A stretch of DNA of 6,579 bases from an uncultured Duganella sp. (GTDB lineage Bacteria > Pseudomonadota > Gammaproteobacteria > Burkholderiales > Burkholderiaceae). Positions 6,093 to 6,579 of the stretch are shown here, piece after piece. Position 1 is the first letter of the stretch, and each line of letters begins with the position of its first letter. Location: positions 1 to 6,579 of the forward strand of contig CAMLSG010000257.1 of NCBI GenBank assembly GCA_946482635.1, written 5' to 3'. The notes under the pieces are model-generated. The model saw only the letters and a list, made by a program, of their open reading frames with translations. It searched no databases and was not told the DNA's origin. A program made the position numbers and the translations under genes.

Positions 6093-6579
6093 TTAGCAGC
6101 TTTCGAAGATTTGCCGCCATAACTGCGTGACGTGCGCCGCATGGGCACTGACCCGCAGCGGATCGATGCGGGACTGTTCCTGCCCCTGCAAGCGCAGCTG
6201 GTGTTGCCATTTCCGCATGTCGCGGTAGGCGTCGGCCACGTTTGCGGCCAAGCCGGGCTCGATCAGGCCAAGCTGTCCTGCCAATTTAAGTAGCGCGATA
6301 TTGCCTATATTTCCCGTTAATTCCGGGTAACGTGCAGCATGCTGCAAGACCAGGTATTGCACGATGAATTCGATATCGATCATGCCGCCCGCGTCCTGCT
6401 TGAGGTCGAACAGTTCGCTGCGGTTGGGGCGGGCGTCGCGCATCCTCTGGCGCATGGCCAGCACCTCCTGTTTCAGCGCGGCCGCATCGGGGCGTTCCTG
6501 GCGCAGCACCTGGCAGCGGATCTGTTCGAAGCGCTGGCCGATGGCGGCATCGCCGGCGCAGAAACGGGCGCGCGTCAGG
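6093..6579 (-). CDS. glnE: Glutamine synthetase adenylyltransferase/adenylyl-removing enzyme, C-terminal part (5' end outside window)
   Basis: The frame is open from the right window edge to the TAA at 6095-6093, giving the last 161 residues of GlnE. GlnE is the cytosolic bifunctional enzyme that adenylylates glutamine synthetase (inactivating it) or removes AMP by phosphorolysis, under PII control. The segment starts LTRARF, continues with GQRFEQIR, and holds the highly conserved FDLKQDAGGMIDIEFIVQYL, whose acidic residues belong to the nucleotidyltransferase signature. It ends in the helical C-terminal region typical of the adenylylating half (QLRLQGQEQSRI, then QIFESC). In E. coli the C-terminal half carries adenylylation and the N-terminal half deadenylylation, so the visible part belongs to the adenylylating half. 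The C-terminus looks complete. The gene runs in the same direction as the receptor but is 185 bases away, with no sign of co-regulation. Confidence 0.95.
   Translation of the reverse strand, partial: LTRARFCAGDAAIGQRFEQIRCQVLRQERPDAAALKQEVLAMRQRMRDARPNRSELFDLKQDAGGMIDIEFIVQYLVLQHAARYPELTGNIGNIALLKLAGQLGLIEPGLAANVADAYRDMRKWQHQLRLQGQEQSRIDPLRVSAHAAHVTQLWRQIFESC

Noticed and set aside
1..6579. A mobile element, CRISPR array, phage, toxin-antitoxin or biosynthetic cluster in the window
   Set aside because: No transposase, integrase, regularly spaced repeats, tRNA-like attachment site or clustered pathway genes can be seen. The genes are intact and chromosomal in character.

Overview
This GC-rich window, with dense coding on both strands, reads as ordinary chromosome of a betaproteobacterium. 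It is most likely from the Oxalobacteraceae (Massilia/Duganella-like). That placement is an inference from the glyceraldehyde-3-phosphate dehydrogenase and GlnE sequence styles, a PEP-CTERM sorting signal and a very large TonB-dependent receptor. No search could be run to confirm it.

Layout from left to right. (1) The 3' end of gap (glycolytic GAPDH, + strand) is closed by a strong intrinsic terminator at 468-497. (2) A near-consensus sigma-70 promoter begins right behind that terminator and drives a 248-residue secreted PEP-CTERM protein (559-1305, +). (3) Converging on it with a 3-base gap is a YafY-type HTH/WYL transcription regulator (1309-2277, -). (4) Divergent from the regulator is a small glutathione S-transferase-like protein (2371-2955, +). 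The 93-bp gap between them carries an ATTGTC-N12-GACAAT dyad at its exact centre. (5) The GST gene ends in a hairpin whose loop holds its stop codon. It converges on a 977-residue TonB-dependent outer-membrane receptor (2974-5907, -). (6) A 185-bp intergenic region with a long-range inverted repeat separates the receptor from the 3' end of glnE (6093 to the window edge, -), the adenylyltransferase/adenylyl-removing enzyme of glutamine synthetase.

Functionally these are mostly independent units: central carbon metabolism, nitrogen control, one envelope import receptor, one exported PEP-CTERM protein, and one probable regulator-target pair (WYL regulator and GST). I see no mobile element, CRISPR array, tRNA, rRNA or phage gene, and no convincing new multi-gene system. 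The points most worth a second look are the centred operator between regulator and GST, the shortened N-terminal domain of the GST, the inverted-repeat element upstream of the receptor, and the calcium-type and cysteine-pair motifs in the receptor.
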